Shown: positions 4,534-5,746 of the stretch, in pieces
Layout: each line of letters starts with the position of its first letter
How positions within the stretch are numbered: the stretch's first letter is position 1
Source: Methanoregula sp.
Lineage (GTDB): Archaea; Halobacteriota; Methanomicrobia; Methanomicrobiales; Methanospirillaceae
Length of the DNA stretch: 5,746 nucleotides
Assembly (NCBI GenBank): GCA_028711405.1
Contig: JAQTSH010000113.1
Span: 1 to 5,746 of the forward strand
Direction of reading: 5' to 3'
Notes under the pieces: generated by a model
The model's input: the letters and a program-made list of their open reading frames with translations, nothing else
Databases searched by the model: none
Told to the model about the DNA's origin: nothing
Translations under genes and position numbers: made by a program

Positions 4534-5702
4534 TGTTTTATCACCGTATCCGGGTCCTTTAAGAGATGCCCGGTCACCACACAGACGATCCGCTCATCAC
4601 GGTCGATTGCGCCCATTTCCACCAGTTTCCGGATGCCTGCCACGGAAGCTGCGGAGGCAGGTTCCACACCAATCCCTTCCTTCCGGGCAAGATCCCGCTG
4701 CATCCGGAGGATCTCGTCATCCGTCACCGACTCGGCAAGCCCTCCGGTCTTACGGATTGCCGTGAGCGCTTTCTCGGCATTCACCGGCGCACCGATACGG
4801 ATCGCAGTGGCGACCGTCTCCGGGTGATCCTCAGGAACCACGACAGGCAGATTCTCGCGGATCGCCCGCACCACCGGGCTGGAACCCTCTGCCTGGATCC
4901 CGGTCATCATCGGCAGGCGGTCGACAAAACCCAGGGCTTCGAGTTCGAGGAGTCCCTTGTAGACCGCTGAAATGTTCCCGGCATTCCCCACCGGCAGGAC
5001 GAACCGGTCTGGGACGCACCCGAGCTGGTCAACCGCTTCAAACCCGATCGTCTTCTGCCCTTCCAGACGGTAGGGATTCATCGAGTTTAACAGGTACAGA
5101 CCGTGGGTGAGGCAGAGCTCGTGGACCATCTCGAGCGCACGGTCGAAGTTGCCCCGTATGGATATGACCTTTGCACCGTGCATCAACGCCTGTGCGATCT
5201 TTCCCACCGCGACCTTCCCCGCGGGCAGTAAAACGACCGCCGGGATACCGGCTTTCGCCGCATACACTGCAAGGCTCGCCGAGGTGTTCCCGGTACTCGC
5301 ACAGGCTACACTTTTCTTCTTCAACTGGAGTGCCATCGACACCCCGACCGTCATGCCCCGGTCCTTGAACGATCCGGACGGGTTCATGCCCTCGTGTTTT
5401 GCGTAGAGATATTTGATTCCCATCTCGTCACCGAGGCGCTTTAAGTGGTAGAGCGGTGTGCCCCCTTCCTGGAGGGTGACCGGTTCGATCTGCACCGGGA
5501 GCAGTTCACGGTATCGCCAAACCGAGAGCGGGCGCTTGTCCCACGCTGATCGGCTGACCGTGATCTCGTCAAGCGGGTATTTCACCGCCAGGAGGTGACC
5601 GCATCTCTTACAATTATAGATGATCTCGTCGGCGGGATAGGTTGCTCCGCACTGGACGCATACGAGATGGTACATGGGATCGTATTGGTCTTCGGGATAC
5701 AT
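4470..5702 (-). CDS. thrC: Threonine synthase (PLP-dependent)
   Basis: Converts O-phospho-L-homoserine and water to L-threonine and phosphate, the last step of threonine synthesis, in the cytoplasm. From the ATG at 5702 it has 410 residues, normal for archaeal ThrC. An N-terminal zinc-ribbon-like part carries CVQC and CKRC (Cys15, 18, 31, 34), common in this subtype. The PLP lysine is Lys113 in NPSGSFKDRG; STGNTSAS (136-143) is the substrate-side loop; PVGNAGN (237-243) is the PLP-phosphate loop; GVEPASAASVAG and VVTGHLLKDPD close the fold. An in-frame TTG at 5717 would add five residues; neither start has a good Shine-Dalgarno site, so the ATG is preferred with moderate certainty and the message may be leaderless. 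The 3' end overlaps the membrane-protein gene by 64 bp. Pyridoxal-dependent relatives such as cysteate synthase share this fold, but the motifs and the NPSGSFKDR signature favour ThrC. Confidence 0.93.
   Translation of the reverse strand: MYPEDQYDPMYHLVCVQCGATYPADEIIYNCKRCGHLLAVKYPLDEITVSRSAWDKRPLSVWRYRELLPVQIEPVTLQEGGTPLYHLKRLGDEMGIKYLYAKHEGMNPSGSFKDRGMTVGVSMALQLKKKSVACASTGNTSASLAVYAAKAGIPAVVLLPAGKVAVGKIAQALMHGAKVISIRGNFDRALEMVHELCLTHGLYLLNSMNPYRLEGQKTIGFEAVDQLGCVPDRFVLPVGNAGNISAVYKGLLELEALGFVDRLPMMTGIQAEGSSPVVRAIRENLPVVVPEDHPETVATAIRIGAPVNAEKALTAIRKTGGLAESVTDDEILRMQRDLARKEGIGVEPASAASVAGIRKLVEMGAIDRDERIVCVVTGHLLKDPDTVIKQCEPPIEIDADLPSLLSALHL
4540..4545 (-). promoter_or_regulatory. Ribosome binding site of the membrane-protein gene, inside thrC
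   Basis: Read on the minus strand, GGTGAT is followed by AAAACA and then ATG (4533-4531). It is complementary to the ATCACC of the archaeal 16S rRNA 3' end and correctly spaced. It lies within the thrC coding sequence and decides the start of the overlapping downstream gene. Confidence 0.65.
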
Positions 5703-5746
5703 AATAGCGTGCGTCAACCGTACCAGGGCGTATTCGTTTCGGGTTC

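Noticed and set aside
4217..5406. Plus-strand open frames opposite thrC and the membrane-protein gene
   Set aside because: They are antisense shadows of two well-supported minus-strand genes and show no domain of their own.

Overview
The window looks like a chromosomal segment of a methanogenic archaeon. The key evidence is a full-length methenyl-tetrahydromethanopterin cyclohydrolase (mch) beside an archaeal Orc1/Cdc6 initiator. Gene style, composition, a Thr/Pro-rich lipoprotein and a heavily N-glycosylatable membrane protein would fit the Methanomicrobiales (Methanoregula-like). That rank is my inference and was not tested.

Layout from left to right: (1) positions 1-529, minus strand, the N-terminal part of a secreted lipoprotein cut by the window edge; (2) positions 530-1049, a 520-bp divergent intergenic region with two near-identical 37/38-bp direct repeats, two shorter boxes on the opposite strand and an inverted repeat around an A7 tract, which is a candidate replication origin or Orc1 operator; (3) orc1/cdc6 (1050-2177, +); (4) mch (2281-3228, +), with its own promoter-like TATA element and T-tract terminators; (5) positions 3229-3897, a 669-bp convergent intergenic region whose first 490 bp are full of G- and C-homopolymer runs, a G-quadruplex motif and about ten back-to-back perfect hairpins, followed by a more ordinary stretch with a 72-nt inverted-repeat structure; (6) a short type I membrane protein (3898-4533, -); (7) threonine synthase thrC (4470-5702, -), whose 3' end overlaps the membrane-protein gene by 64 bp. 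The overlap suggests one transcript for thrC and the membrane protein.

The genes do not form one pathway. Orc1/Cdc6 starts DNA replication, Mch catalyses a C1 step of methanogenesis, ThrC makes threonine, and the other two are envelope proteins of unknown role. The parts most worth a second look are the repeat-bearing orc1 upstream region and the hairpin/G-tract block after mch. No known mobile element, CRISPR array, tRNA or rRNA was seen.
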